64,000 nt of DNA from Protula sp. h YS-2021 (taxonomy: Eukaryota; Annelida; Polychaeta; Sabellida; Serpulidae): contig OX457025.1 of assembly GCA_949752745.1 (NCBI GenBank), positions 96,475,804-96,539,803 of the forward strand, read 5' to 3'. The position numbers and the translations under genes are program-made. A model generated the notes under the pieces. The model was not told the origin of the DNA and ran no database searches. It was given only the letters and a program-made list of their open reading frames with translations. Shown here one piece after another: positions 10,350 to 19,340 of this stretch; position 1 is the first letter of the stretch; each line of letters begins with the position of its first letter.

Positions 10350-11084
10350 CTATTTTTCTTCATCTGTTTCACTCTGTTCACTCTCCATACCACTTTCTTC
10401 ATCACTGATGTCATACTCCTCTTCCTCCATATCTAGTAGCTCTTCAAAGAATGCATTGTTTTTCCTTATAGCCGCCTTTAGTGCCTTTGAATACTTGTAA
10501 TGTTTTTCATCCACAAAGTAATTAAAGTCCTTTAAAATCTTTTGATAATGTCGGCTTTGTTCTAGACGCTGGGTATATTTGAATAGTCTCATAAACAGTT
10601 GTTTTAGTCCATGTTTATAAATGGGTCGAAGGTCATAACTTGCTATTTCACGCGCATCTTCAAGTCCTTGTTCTTCATATTCTGAAACCTTTTCTTGAAA
10701 TTTGTCATCATAGTCATCGTAGACTTCTTGAACCATATCATACCAAACAGAGCCTATTTTTGACTCACTTTCAGAGTCTGTTTCTGACTCACTTTCAGAA
10801 CTCCTGTCATCAGCATCCTCACCACACTGCTCCATATATTTGAGCAAAGCTTCTTCGCTGTTGTATAATGCACCACATTCTGTACAAGCCTGTGCATTCT
10901 TTTCAGCAATGTTAACGCTTTGACTTTCCATAGAAGACCCATTTAAAGTTTCCCTGAAAGGTAGTTTTACAGGGTTTTCCATATCCGATTCTTCATCCAC
11001 TTCTGACGTGTGAGTAACCTTTGAGTGTCTTTTAAGACTTTGTGGCCAATTGTAAGATTTCGAACAAATATTGCATTTATACAT
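10350..11084 (-). CDS. ORF A zinc-finger protein, right-arm copy, full length
   Basis: 244 codons, apparently intact. The N-terminal C2H2 finger is at residues 4-25 (CX2CX12HX4H), with a partial CX2C (CTEC) ... C motif near 66-85. There are acidic SESESETDSESES tracts near 95-110, a charged helical region near 112-230 (motifs WYDMVQEVYDDYDD, LKQLFMRLFKYTQRLEQS) and an acidic tail ending ESEQSETDEEK. The start is set by the TATA box and nonamer array upstream (11137-11303). It is convergent with ORF B. I find no named family beyond the zinc finger; nuclear DNA binding is likely from the finger, the rest is unknown. Confidence 0.75.
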   Translation of the reverse strand: MYKCNICSKSYNWPQSLKRHSKVTHTSEVDEESDMENPVKLPFRETLNGSSMESQSVNIAEKNAQACTECGALYNSEEALLKYMEQCGEDADDRSSESESETDSESESKIGSVWYDMVQEVYDDYDDKFQEKVSEYEEQGLEDAREIASYDLRPIYKHGLKQLFMRLFKYTQRLEQSRHYQKILKDFNYFVDEKHYKYSKALKAAIRKNNAFFEELLDMEEEEYDISDEESGMESEQSETDEEK

Positions 11085-11136
11085 CCTTTCGGTTCAACCT
11101 ACACTATTCAAATGATGAGAAAGTCTTTAAACATAG

Positions 11137-11145
11137 CTTTATATA
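11137..11145 (-). promoter_or_regulatory. TATA box of ORF A, right arm
   Basis: TATATAAAG on the minus strand directly precedes ORF A (start at 11084) and abuts the nonamer array at 11151-11303. Confidence 0.65.
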
Positions 11146-11150
11146 CAACA

Positions 11151-11303
11151 ACTTGTTGAACAACAACATGTTGAACATGATGAACATGTTGAACATGTTG
11201 AACAACTTGTTGATCGTGTTGAACATGTTGAACATGTTGAACTTGTTGAACATGTTGAACATGTTGAACAGCTTGTTGAACATGTTGAACATGTTGAACA
11301 ATA
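11151..11303 (-). repeat. 9-bp GTTCAACAT array, right arm
   Basis: Inverted counterpart of 8322-8460, with about 17 units. Variants (GATCGTGTT, GATGAACAT) differ from the left arm, so the two arrays have evolved separately since the arms were last homogenised. Confidence 0.75.
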
Positions 11304-11330
11304 CCACGAGGTAATATCTTCCAAAAATTA

Positions 11331-11430
11331 TTCGAACACGTCTTTTAAATGGGCTTGCCATTCGAACACGTCTTTTAAATGGGCTTGCCATTCGAACACG
11401 TCTTTTAAATGGGCTTGCCATTCGAACATA
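11331..11430 (-). repeat. 30-bp direct repeats, right arm
   Basis: Three exact 30-bp units (TCTTTTAAATGGGCTTGCCA plus TTCGAACACG) and a partial one. Exact identity suggests recent expansion. Confidence 0.8.
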
Positions 11431-11459
11431 TGTTTCAATGGTGTGCTCTTCTCACCTGT

Positions 11460-12180
11460 GCAAATAGCCTGTGACCACTGTAAACTAGAAATAAAACTAG
11501 ATCAAACGATAAAATTTTCAGTCAAATCGATTGAACATGGTGAAAGTTATCTACTTTTTCAAACGTTACTAAAATATACATTATGCTTACAGCCACATGT
11601 GCAAATAACCTGTGACCACTTAATAACAAAACTAGATATAAAATTGAATCAAACAGTGGAATTTTCATACAAATTGGTTAAGTATAACGAAAGTTAGGTC
11701 ACTTTTAAGTTAAAATGGCGGCATGCGACAAATAATGCATACAGCCGTCGGTGCAACTAGCCCGTGACTATGCTAAAACTAGATATAAAACTGAATCAAA
11801 CAGTGAAATTTCCATACAAATCGACCAAGAATAACGAAAGCTATCTCACTTTTTCACTTTTTGCAAAGTGAAAATGGCGGTATGTTACAAATATGCATAC
11901 AGCCACATGCGCAAATATCTTGTGACCACTATATAGCAAAACTTTACATAAAACGGAATCAAATGGTGAAATTTCCAGGTAAATCGGTCAAGTATAACAA
12001 AAGTTATCCCAGTTTTAAATTAAAATGGCGGCATGCTACAAATATGCATACAGCCAGCTGCGCAACTAGCCCATGATCACTTTATAACAAAAGTTTACAT
12101 AAAACTGAATCAATCAGTGAAATTTCCATACAAATCGGTCAAGTATAACGAAAGTTGTTCCAGTTTTTCCACTTTTTGTT
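11460..12180 (-). repeat. Tandem repeat of about 155 bp, right arm
   Basis: Inverted counterpart of 7490-8210, about five degenerate units. It ends at GTTTACAAAGTTTCAATGAG (12178-12197), a 20-mer that also recurs in the 33.1-33.5 kb array. Confidence 0.7.
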
Positions 12181-12207
12181 TACAAAGTTTCAATGAGTTC
12201 CACTTAC

Positions 12208-12306
12208 CGATATGACTGTCACTGTTGTTGGATTGAGCTCATCCCTTATATACCACTCCACTGCCCTTCCGTTGCGCATCACTGTAACTGTACGACTTGT
12301 AGACAT
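12208..12306 (-). CDS. Short coding exon in right TIR, with splice donor
   Basis: Mirror copy of the exon at 7345-7443: ATG at 12306, 33 codons, then TCG|GTAAGTG with the donor at 12207. A TATATAAAT box lies at 12353-12345. Both copies keep frame, TATA and donor, which argues for function or recent homogenisation. No domain recognised. Confidence 0.5.
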
Positions 12307-12344
12307 CTTGCTGCTTGTTTGAGAAATGTTGCTTTCAACCCCCC

Positions 12345-12353
12345 ATTTATATA
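12345..12353 (-). promoter_or_regulatory. TATA box in right TIR
   Basis: TATATAAAT on the minus strand, 39 bases before the ATG of the right TIR exon; inverted counterpart of 7298-7306. Confidence 0.6.
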
Positions 12354-12394
12354 CCTCTGCATACAAGCAGGTGTCCTCACAGTATATGTAGGCT

Positions 12395-12560
12395 ACCGGG
12401 GTGGGGGTGTCTGTTCCGACTGCCGGCTAGGGGAGGGGGGTCTGTCCCGATTGCCGGCTAGGGGTGGGGGTCTGTCCCGACTGCCGGCTAGGGGAGGGGG
12501 GTCTGTCCCGATTGCCGGCTAGGGGTGGGGGTCTGTCCCGACTGCCGGCTAGGGGGGGGG
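12395..12560 (-). repeat. G-rich GCCGGCTAGGGG satellite, right arm
   Basis: About six units of roughly 31 bp alternating CTGTCCCGACTGCCGGCTAGG and CTGTCCCGATTGCCGGCTAGG with G4-G8 runs. Four-tract G stretches make G-quadruplex formation plausible. Lengths of G runs in assembled sequence are unreliable. Confidence 0.75.
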
Positions 12561-12710
12561 GGGCTCTTGATTTTTGCTACCTGTCCTGTGGCACAGCGAT
12601 TTTGCATGGGATCAAATTCTTGTGTGTCACTTATGCTGACTTGAATGTTGCTTGCCTAGGGGGGGGGGGGGTAGGGGGTCCTGTGGTGGAACTGTCCTTT
12701 TCCTACTACT

Positions 12711-12716
12711 AATATA
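12711..12716. repeat. Target-site duplication, right (AATATA)
   Basis: Exact repeat of 7013-7018, directly after CCTACTACT. Confidence 0.85.
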
Positions 12717-14070
12717 TACCGGAAATTAACGCAGAGCACCTGTATACCGAAAATGACTGTAATGTTTTGAATTCATTTATGACGTAGGAATTTAGGTCAC
12801 CGATGGCGGTTAGAAATGAGCTCCGAGCTAGAAAATGTTCTGTTAAAACAAGTTGAGACAAAAGCAAACATATTAAATGCAACCAATTTAATTATTCGAA
12901 GTTATTGATACGTGGACACAGAAAAGATGTCAGCCAATTTTAAAAAATATTCAAGCAACAATTCAAGATACACTCTGGAAGTTTATCAAGCCTTGCATTC
13001 TTTGCTTTCTTCGCCATGGAAAGTAGGTGTTTACGGTATTACTCCTAAATTTTGACATTTCCATTGAGTTCAACAATTAAGTAAAATTAAGGAGTAATAC
13101 CGGGGGGGGGGGGGGGCTCTGGAGGAAGGGGTCGAAGTGTTGAAATATGAATTTTGTTCATTTCGTCAATATGGGTCTAAGTTTGGAATGAAACAAAACG
13201 GAAACATAATAAACCGGATAGTGGATGTTTAGGGTTACACTTCCATTTCAGTTCGAGAAATTTAATTTTAGTTGCTGATGAATAACGATTCGACTTTGGT
13301 ATATAAGATGTGATATCTCCAGTGCTACCGAAAAAGACTGCAAACATATATTTTTTTTATAAATTCGGTACTTGATCAAAATTTGTGGAGGAAAAAAGAT
13401 CTAGAAAACTATTTACTAAAAAAATTCAAAATGGCGCCTTTTGGCAAATATTTGACGAATCGGCAAAAAAAAAGAAAAAAAACAAACAAACAAAAAAAAG
13501 AACCAAAAAAAAAAAAAAAAACCAAGAGGACACCATAGCGAACACAGGCACAACAATTGAAAAAATCGGTCAAGTTTGTAGGAAAAGAAGCTCTGTTTTT
13601 TTTGAATGCACCATCTTCACAAAATCTACTTTTCAATTCATATTTTTTTAGACCAACCGACTTCCTCGTCGCCTATATGCATGTATGTGAAATTTTACTT
13701 ATGCTTCGAAAAAGAATACCAACAGAAAGGATAGAAAAATACTTGTCCCGCGGGGTGTGGGGGGCACTCAGGTACCGACTGGTTAGCATGCCTGTCCGTG
13801 ACTTCTGACGACTTCTAAACGCGGAGTGGTAATCTAGAAAAACTCTAGATGAAGAGCGTTTTAACGAATTTAATACTCCGTGTCCTCGCCTGACCCCATA
13901 ATTACTCCCCCCCCCACCTTTCTCTGTTTTCGTTGTTACAAGTGAGCGAACTTTGAGTTATAGAACAGAGAGAGTGTGTTTTGAGCGACAGATATGCACC
14001 CTTCCATGTTTGATTTAGCAATTACTCTTTCGGCCACTATGTACGAGTACATTACGGAAGTTTCAGAAGG
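12717..14070. other. Non-coding stretch downstream of the GTPase gene
   Basis: No gene seen. It contains GGTATTACTCC at about 13035 and its inverse GGAGTAATACC at about 13094, a G13 run near 13101, an A-rich stretch at 13446-13521 and a C run near 13905. On the minus strand it lies 3' of the GTPase stop codon at 14071 and probably includes its 3' UTR. Confidence 0.4.
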
Positions 14071-14511
14071 CTAGAATGTGTGAGTTGGTGTTCTGAACTC
14101 GGTCAGATTTTTCAGATGTTGTTTTAAGCTGAGCAAACTAACTGGGGCCATTTTCGCATAAAACCCGTTTTTCTTGGACTGTGTGTGTTGCGGATCGCTC
14201 TGGCGACTTTTCAGAGTTTGATACGCTGTTTCAAACACTCTGTCCACGCTTAGACAACTCTCACTTGCTGAAGCTTCTACATACGGGCATTTTAATTTTG
14301 CCTCCAAATTCCGCGCCTGCGCATTTGGAATCTGACGCAGATGTGTCAAGTCCTTCTTGTTTCCCACTAGGACTAACAATGGAATGGTTTTGTACAATTC
14401 TTGAAGTGATCGCGCCATTTCTCGTAAATCGCGGAAGGATTTGGCATCGGTGAGTGAAAAGACGAGAAGTAGTACGTCAGCCCAAGCGGCATAATCCTGC
14501 GAGCTTGTACT
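14071..14511 (-). CDS. Ras-like small GTPase, last exon
   Basis: The minus strand reads 146 codons plus TAG, directly after a classical acceptor: a long T/C-rich tract ending TTCTTCAG (14520-14512). Visible G-domain parts are a DYAAWADVLLLVFSLTD strand/helix typical of the segment after switch II, the guanine-specificity motif VGNKKDL (G4) and an EASAS segment in the G5 (SA) position. A basic/hydrophobic tail ends in TPTHTF, with no C-terminal CAAX box. Lack of a prenylation motif fits the RERG/RASL-type branch of the Ras family more than classical Ras. The first complete codon is AGT, so the preceding exon must end in phase 0. Exon 2 (23720-23667) ends in phase 1, so at least one exon with switch II (DTAG) should lie between; I could not find it. 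Confidence 0.75.
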   Translation of the reverse strand, partial: STSSQDYAAWADVLLLVFSLTDAKSFRDLREMARSLQELYKTIPLLVLVGNKKDLTHLRQIPNAQARNLEAKLKCPYVEASASESCLSVDRVFETAYQTLKSRQSDPQHTQSKKNGFYAKMAPVSLLSLKQHLKNLTEFRTPTHTF

Positions 14512-14519
14512 CTGAAGAA

Positions 14520-15700
14520 AAAGAAAAAGAAAAGAAAAAAATGTTTACTATTTATAGTATAACTGCATCTTAAATCAGAAAAAAGAATCGAGAATAATTA
14601 ACCGGGCAAACAGTGCCACGGGCGTTTTATGGGACCATTTCTTAAAGAGCCATTCATAAAGTGCTGGAAATGTGTGTAAGGCACTTAAGCTGGACTCCCG
14701 CCTCTCCCGAACCTCCGATCTATTTTGTATGTATGTGTTTATTTATGTGTGTGTGTGTGTGTGTGTGTATGTGTCTTTATTGACGAACATTCCCATTAAA
14801 TATTACCATGTTGCATCAACGCTGGATAGAAGTCGAACCTAATGTAGGATCAATATCGGGTTTTCGTTGAATCTGGAAGTCTACCTAGACAGACATTGAG
14901 TGATATCCGACGTCTAACCAGCGTTGCCAAAAGGTCAGGAAAACAAATTTAGAGCTGCCATCCAGAGGTCATCTCTCTGTCAAAGAAACCCCTCACTTGG
15001 GGCACCCGATAAAGCAGGATATTTTGAAGTCAATTTGCGTGAATATTTTTTCAAAGTAGGTGGGAAAAAACTCGAGCACTCCCGCAGTTCTCATATTTTG
15101 CGTCCCAATGTTGGTCTTTTGAGCGACCACAACGTCCCGGTATAGCAATGACGTCTATACAACGTCGATTTTCCAACCTCAACATTGCACCAAGGACGTT
15201 GATTAGGCATCGAAAAAGTAGACTTTTTGAGGCAACCAAAAGCAACGTCTAAACAACACTGTTTAAACAACATCTATTGAATGTTGTGTCAAAGACGTTG
15301 ATTGGTTGATCGATCTATGTTCGCGACCAACCACCACCACTGCACAACCAGTTCTGGCGTTGCGATCGACGTTGGATTGACGTCGGAATGTTTACTAATC
15401 CAAGTGCCTGCATGTGAACCATGGCCTCCTAATGGCCTATATTTACGGCGTTCATTTTAAAGTGATGAATGCAATTGAATATAGAAAATACAAGAAAGAA
15501 GATTTGAACTTCTAGAGATCTCCTTTCTCGGCCAAAGCCCCAACTTAACATAAGCATGCAAGTCGTGGCGTGGAATTTAAGGAAATTAACATATAAATTA
15601 ACATATAAATTCGCCAATAAAAGTGAAATATTGCTAATCTGTGGCTGCGGCAAGTAATACGCGTGCGCGTGCAAATGCGCGTGCAGTCAACAGCAAAACA
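14520..15700. other. GTPase intron with (GT)n and GACGTTGA-type MITE debris
   Basis: A short segment (14583-14650) matches 33910-33975. From 14650 to 15700 there is no counterpart in the second copy of the duplication. This part contains a GT microsatellite and, at about 14800-15390, many CAACGTTGA/GACGTTGA/ACAACGTC motifs in both orientations. That resembles known families of short inverted-repeat elements with such motifs. No coding sequence seen. Confidence 0.45.
14746..14768. repeat. (GT)n microsatellite
   Basis: Perfect GT dinucleotide run of about 11 units. Confidence 0.9.
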
Positions 15701-16270
15701 TGGGTAAATAAAACCTTACTTTTACAGATTAGGTTCGCAGTGATGTGCCGTCATATTCAATTTTCACATTAAAACGAAAATAAGGACAATAATTCCTGTG
15801 CTGTGCAAAACGGGTATTTTATCGCCGTGTTTTGATGCAAAATGGTGCGTCATAGAAGGATACTTCCGCACATCATTCCGCGCACTATATCGCAGCACAG
15901 TATCGTACCGTATCCCAGACATGCACACAGACGGGGCAGCCTTCCGCCACCACCAGCCGACGGCTCACACACTCTGCCAACAAAATAAAGACTTGATAAA
16001 TATATCAACTCCCACAAGTGCATGATTCCTTTTACACGCTTTGATTAATGTTTACTGGTAGCTCTCTAAAAATGTTGTTCACCTTCTTCACAACAAAATC
16101 CCCCACATTTTATTTTTATAAATACAATTTTTTCTTCATAAATCGTTGTCGCAATTCCCAGAAAACTACGGTAGTGGAAATTTCCATTGCAATTAAGGGG
16201 AACAGGCGGTCTCCCACCTGAATTAAAAAAGGAATGAAATGTACAAGTTTTGCTGATCTAAGTTTTACCA

Positions 16271-16282
16271 ACTAAAAAGATA
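16271..16282. repeat. LINE target-site duplication, left
   Basis: The 12 bases ACTAAAAAGATA here recur at 23346-23357 directly after the LINE poly(A). Confidence 0.8.
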
Positions 16283-16688
16283 GATTGCCAAGTAAGGCAA
16301 ACCGAACCGATAAAGCACCAAATAAGGACATTCGTACTACGAGTCGTAACACGTGTATAAATAAAACAAACTGTTGTAGTACCCAAGATCTGGATAGAAC
16401 AAAACAGGATTGTACAAATATCACAGTCTTTAAGAAAAACTGTTCCGGTGTCAAAACAATCCTAGTGATTATTAAACATACTTTAAACTGTTTTTGGGTG
16501 TTGTTTTCCATATAGCAACAGGGAAACGAAGGCCTTTTATAGTAATAATCCACAGATGAACATTTCATTCATAAAAACAAGCACCAAATCAGGCAAGCCC
16601 TGGGTACGAAGGTACAACAACCAGCGACTATAAGGCCAAGGGATATTAATAACTCTTTCAGGGACGCTTTACGTAAAAATTATGTAAA

Positions 16689-17420
16689 ATGACTAGCCAA
16701 ACTAGACAGTCCAAAAAACGTGCAAAGGAAAGTGCCAGTTTGTCATCTACAAGTGACTGTGAACATATTTTAGATGAAGGGCATAATGGAATCGCGAAAA
16801 TGTTCGAAAGACTTATGGATAGATTGGACTCGCAAGAAAGAATGTTACAAAAGCAATCGGCGGCATTAGAAAAACTTAACAAGCTCGAAGTGATAGAGCG
16901 TGCATTACAAAGTCTTGAGACACGCTTTGACTCTCTTGAGAACAAGGTTAAAGTAAACGACGAGGATATTAGAGATTTAAAACAAAGTGTAGAATACACA
17001 CAGAACCAGCTGGATACCTTATAATCTAAGGTAGAGAGCCACCAAAATGACGAGGCAACAAGTCGGTTGCACAGTGAACAACTTGCTGCAATACAAGGGT
17101 CTGTCAGAGCTGTTAGAGACGAATCGCTTAAACTCAAAGCTTACAGTCAACGCCAAAACCTACTTTTTGAGGGTGTAGAGGAGTCCCCAAACGAAAACTG
17201 TACATCACATGTGGACGGTATAATTTCCAGATGGTTAGGCCTGAACGGAGCGAAGGATGTCATAGACAAGGCACACAGGCTGGGCGCTAAAGCAACAAAT
17301 GCAACAAGGCCAAGGCCAATAGTTGTACGCTTTACGACCCATTCCGCAAAGGAAAAAACGTACGACCGGAGAAGGATGCTCAAAGGCTCTGGAATAAAAC
17401 GAGACGACCTTGTGTTTTAA
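16689..17420 (+). CDS. LINE ORF1 protein (coiled coil plus RRM-like region)
   Basis: Starts MTSQTRQSKKRAKES. A heptad-like coiled coil spans about residues 30-150 and is crossed by a single in-frame TAA at 17022-17024; the frame then continues seamlessly. From about residue 140 the sequence (LKAYSQRQNLLFEGV, AHRLG, RPRPIVVRF) matches the RNA-recognition segment of L1-type ORF1 proteins, which coat LINE RNA as trimers. At 17415-17421 the frame meets TAA in GTGTTTTAAAGG. One base over, the reading continues directly into the NADAR domain, which suggests one original protein of about 400 residues. Confidence 0.75.
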
Positions 17421-17886
17421 AGGTGAATTCTCTCCTCTCTCGAACTTCTTCCAGTCACCAATAACAATAGAAGGCAGCTCATACAATTGTGTTGAACAAT
17501 ATTATCAGGCTCAACGCGCCAGACGCAATGGCTGCCCAGAAGCCTACTCCACAATACTAGCCCTAGAAGATCCTGTAGAGATAAAGCGGGAGGGAAAGAG
17601 GATTACACCCAAGTATGACACCGCCACCGATGCCGATCTAAATAGAAAACTTATGCGTACTGCTCTGAAAGTAAAGTTTGAAATGCCTGCCCTACGGAAG
17701 ATGCTAGTAGACACACATCCCCGCACACTAGCAGAAGCATGCCCATATGACAAATTTTGGGGAACTGGGCGATCGCTTCACGACACAAACTGCCTTCGAA
17801 AGAAGACATGGACGGGAAGAAACGAACTGGGAAAACTTCTAGAAGACATTAGAAAGGACTTAATGAGCAACAAAGACACAAATTAG
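17410..17886 (+). CDS. NADAR (YbiA-like) domain, fused to or following LINE ORF1
   Basis: About 158 codons with a near-complete NADAR domain: FKGEFSPLSNFF at the start, NCVEQYYQAQRA, then MRTALKVKF, an NxxLxxxLxxT-like segment and DKFWGTGRSLHDTN near the end, closing with GRNELGKLLEDIR. NADAR proteins are N-glycosidases acting on ADP-ribose-like substrates, and some remove ADP-ribose from guanine in nucleic acid. No ATG opens the frame; it joins ORF1 through a one-base shift in a T4A3 run, so it was probably part of the ORF1 polypeptide. Role inferred: protection of LINE RNA or DNA from host ADP-ribosylation, or cargo without a role. Confidence 0.8.
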   Translation: MCFKGEFSPLSNFFQSPITIEGSSYNCVEQYYQAQRARRNGCPEAYSTILALEDPVEIKREGKRITPKYDTATDADLNRKLMRTALKVKFEMPALRKMLVDTHPRTLAEACPYDKFWGTGRSLHDTNCLRKKTWTGRNELGKLLEDIRKDLMSNKDTN

Positions 17887-17934
17887 ACAAGAATCAAACC
17901 TGTGTAAGTGCTTGGCCTTAGTTCATGCTCTTTA

Positions 17935-19180
17935 GACACGGGACACCTGAGGGCGTGTATGGGACCGCAGTCACACAAGATGAATTTCGATGTGTATGTT
18001 TATGTATGTTTATTTGTAAATTGTGGATGAAACAAATCTTGCTTTTGTATGTTTATTTATACACTGTAGATCAATCAAAATTTTTTAACCTGTCGATTGT
18101 GCAGTGCTGTCAATTTTTAAAATCGGGGGTTAAAATACAAATCTTGCATGACATACACATATCTGGGCTTAATGTGACACATTATGAGCCGGGGTCTCAT
18201 AGCCGAAAAATTCGGAGGAGTTTTTGGGGAGTGTATGGGGCTGTATCCGTACAATTAGAATTTTGCTGGATATGTTTCTGTGTGTTTATTCGTGCAGTTT
18301 TAATCAATCAAGAACTTCTGTCGACCATGCTGGGTCGCCGGTTTTTGAAGTTGGGAGCAAAGACACAGATCATGCGTGATATACACTCATATGCGTTCTA
18401 TGTTATATATTGTGCGTTGGGGTCCTATGGCCAGAATAGCCACGGATCCCCTTGGGGCGTGTATGGGTTTAATGAAGTAGATTATGGGCCGTGGTGTCAT
18501 AACCTAACAATTCGCGGGTCACCCTGGGGAGTGTATGGGGTAGTAGTCACACAATTAGAATTTCGGAGGGTAGGTTTCTGTGTATATATACATGCAGTCT
18601 TGGTCAAGCAGGAACTCCAGTCGACCAGGATGGGTCGCCAGTTTTTGAAGTGGGGCGTTAATATACAGATCAAGTGTGACATACATACATGTGCGTTTTA
18701 TGTCATATATTGTGCTTTGGGGTCCTGTGGTCAGATTAACCACAGAACACCCTGGGGTGTGTATGGGTTAAATGAAACATATTACGCGCCGTGGTCTGAT
18801 AGCCAAACATTTCGCGGGTTAATTTGGGGAGTGTATGGGACCGCAGTCACACAAATATTATTTTGGCTGGTGTGTTTTTGTGTATTTACTCATGCAGTTT
18901 TGATCGATAACTTATTTCTGTCGAAATTGCTGGGTTGCCAGTTTATGGAGTTGGATGTTAATATACAGATCGTGCGTGATATATATAGGTGTGTGTTTTA
19001 TGTCATATGTTGTGCGTTGGGGTCCAATGGTCAGATTAGATACGGGAAACCTCGGGACGTGTATGGGGCCGTAGTCAAACAAGTAGAATCTAGGTGTTTG
19101 TGTTTTTTCTACGTGTGTATACTCAAACTGTGCCACTCAGCCAAGAATTTTTGTTAACTATGCAAGGTTGTCAGTTTTTG
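17935..19180 (+). repeat. 300-bp tandem array between LINE ORF1 and ORF2
   Basis: About four units of 300-301 bp. Anchor phrases such as GGGGAGTGTATGGGG recur at about 18228, 18528 and 18828. Because the period is close to a multiple of three, one frame (17925-19157) stays open for 410 codons with repeated WGVYG and VIYCALGS motifs. The predicted product is hydrophobic and of unknown nature; whether it is translated is open. Confidence 0.7.
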
Positions 19181-19340
19181 AAGTGGGTGTTAATGAGTAT
19201 TGCATTTTACAGGGTATATGTGTATGTTATTGCTATCCGACCACAACAATCGCAGAACTTATTCGCTAGTGTAATTGCGCTTGAAAGTGCCACCTTTATT
19301 CGCAGTGTCTTAGGCCATTGTCAGTTAAATTATTGTCGTT

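Larger units (their letters stand above)
7019..12710. mobile_element. Polinton-like palindromic non-autonomous element
   Basis: The element is 5,692 bp, bounded by AGTAGTAGG and CCTACTACT and flanked by a perfect AATATA duplication. AG/CT ends plus a 6-bp duplication are established Polinton (Maverick) traits. The arms are unusually long: left 7019-9180, right 10428-12710. The 1.25-kb centre (9181-10427) holds ORF B and the tail of the right-arm ORF A. No protein-primed polymerase B, retroviral-type integrase, protease, packaging ATPase or capsid gene is visible, so it would need helper functions in trans. Cargo: ORF A zinc-finger genes in both arms, ORF B (PC4-like), a short coding exon with splice donor in each arm, and several satellite arrays. 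An alternative is a degenerate adintovirus-like provirus; the ends alone do not separate the two. Confidence 0.8.
10428..12710 (-). repeat. Right inverted arm (TIR) of the Polinton-like element
   Basis: The reverse complement of this arm matches 7019-9180 in the same order of modules. Copy numbers are higher: three full 30-bp units and about six G-rich terminal units. It retains the complete ORF A. Confidence 0.85.
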
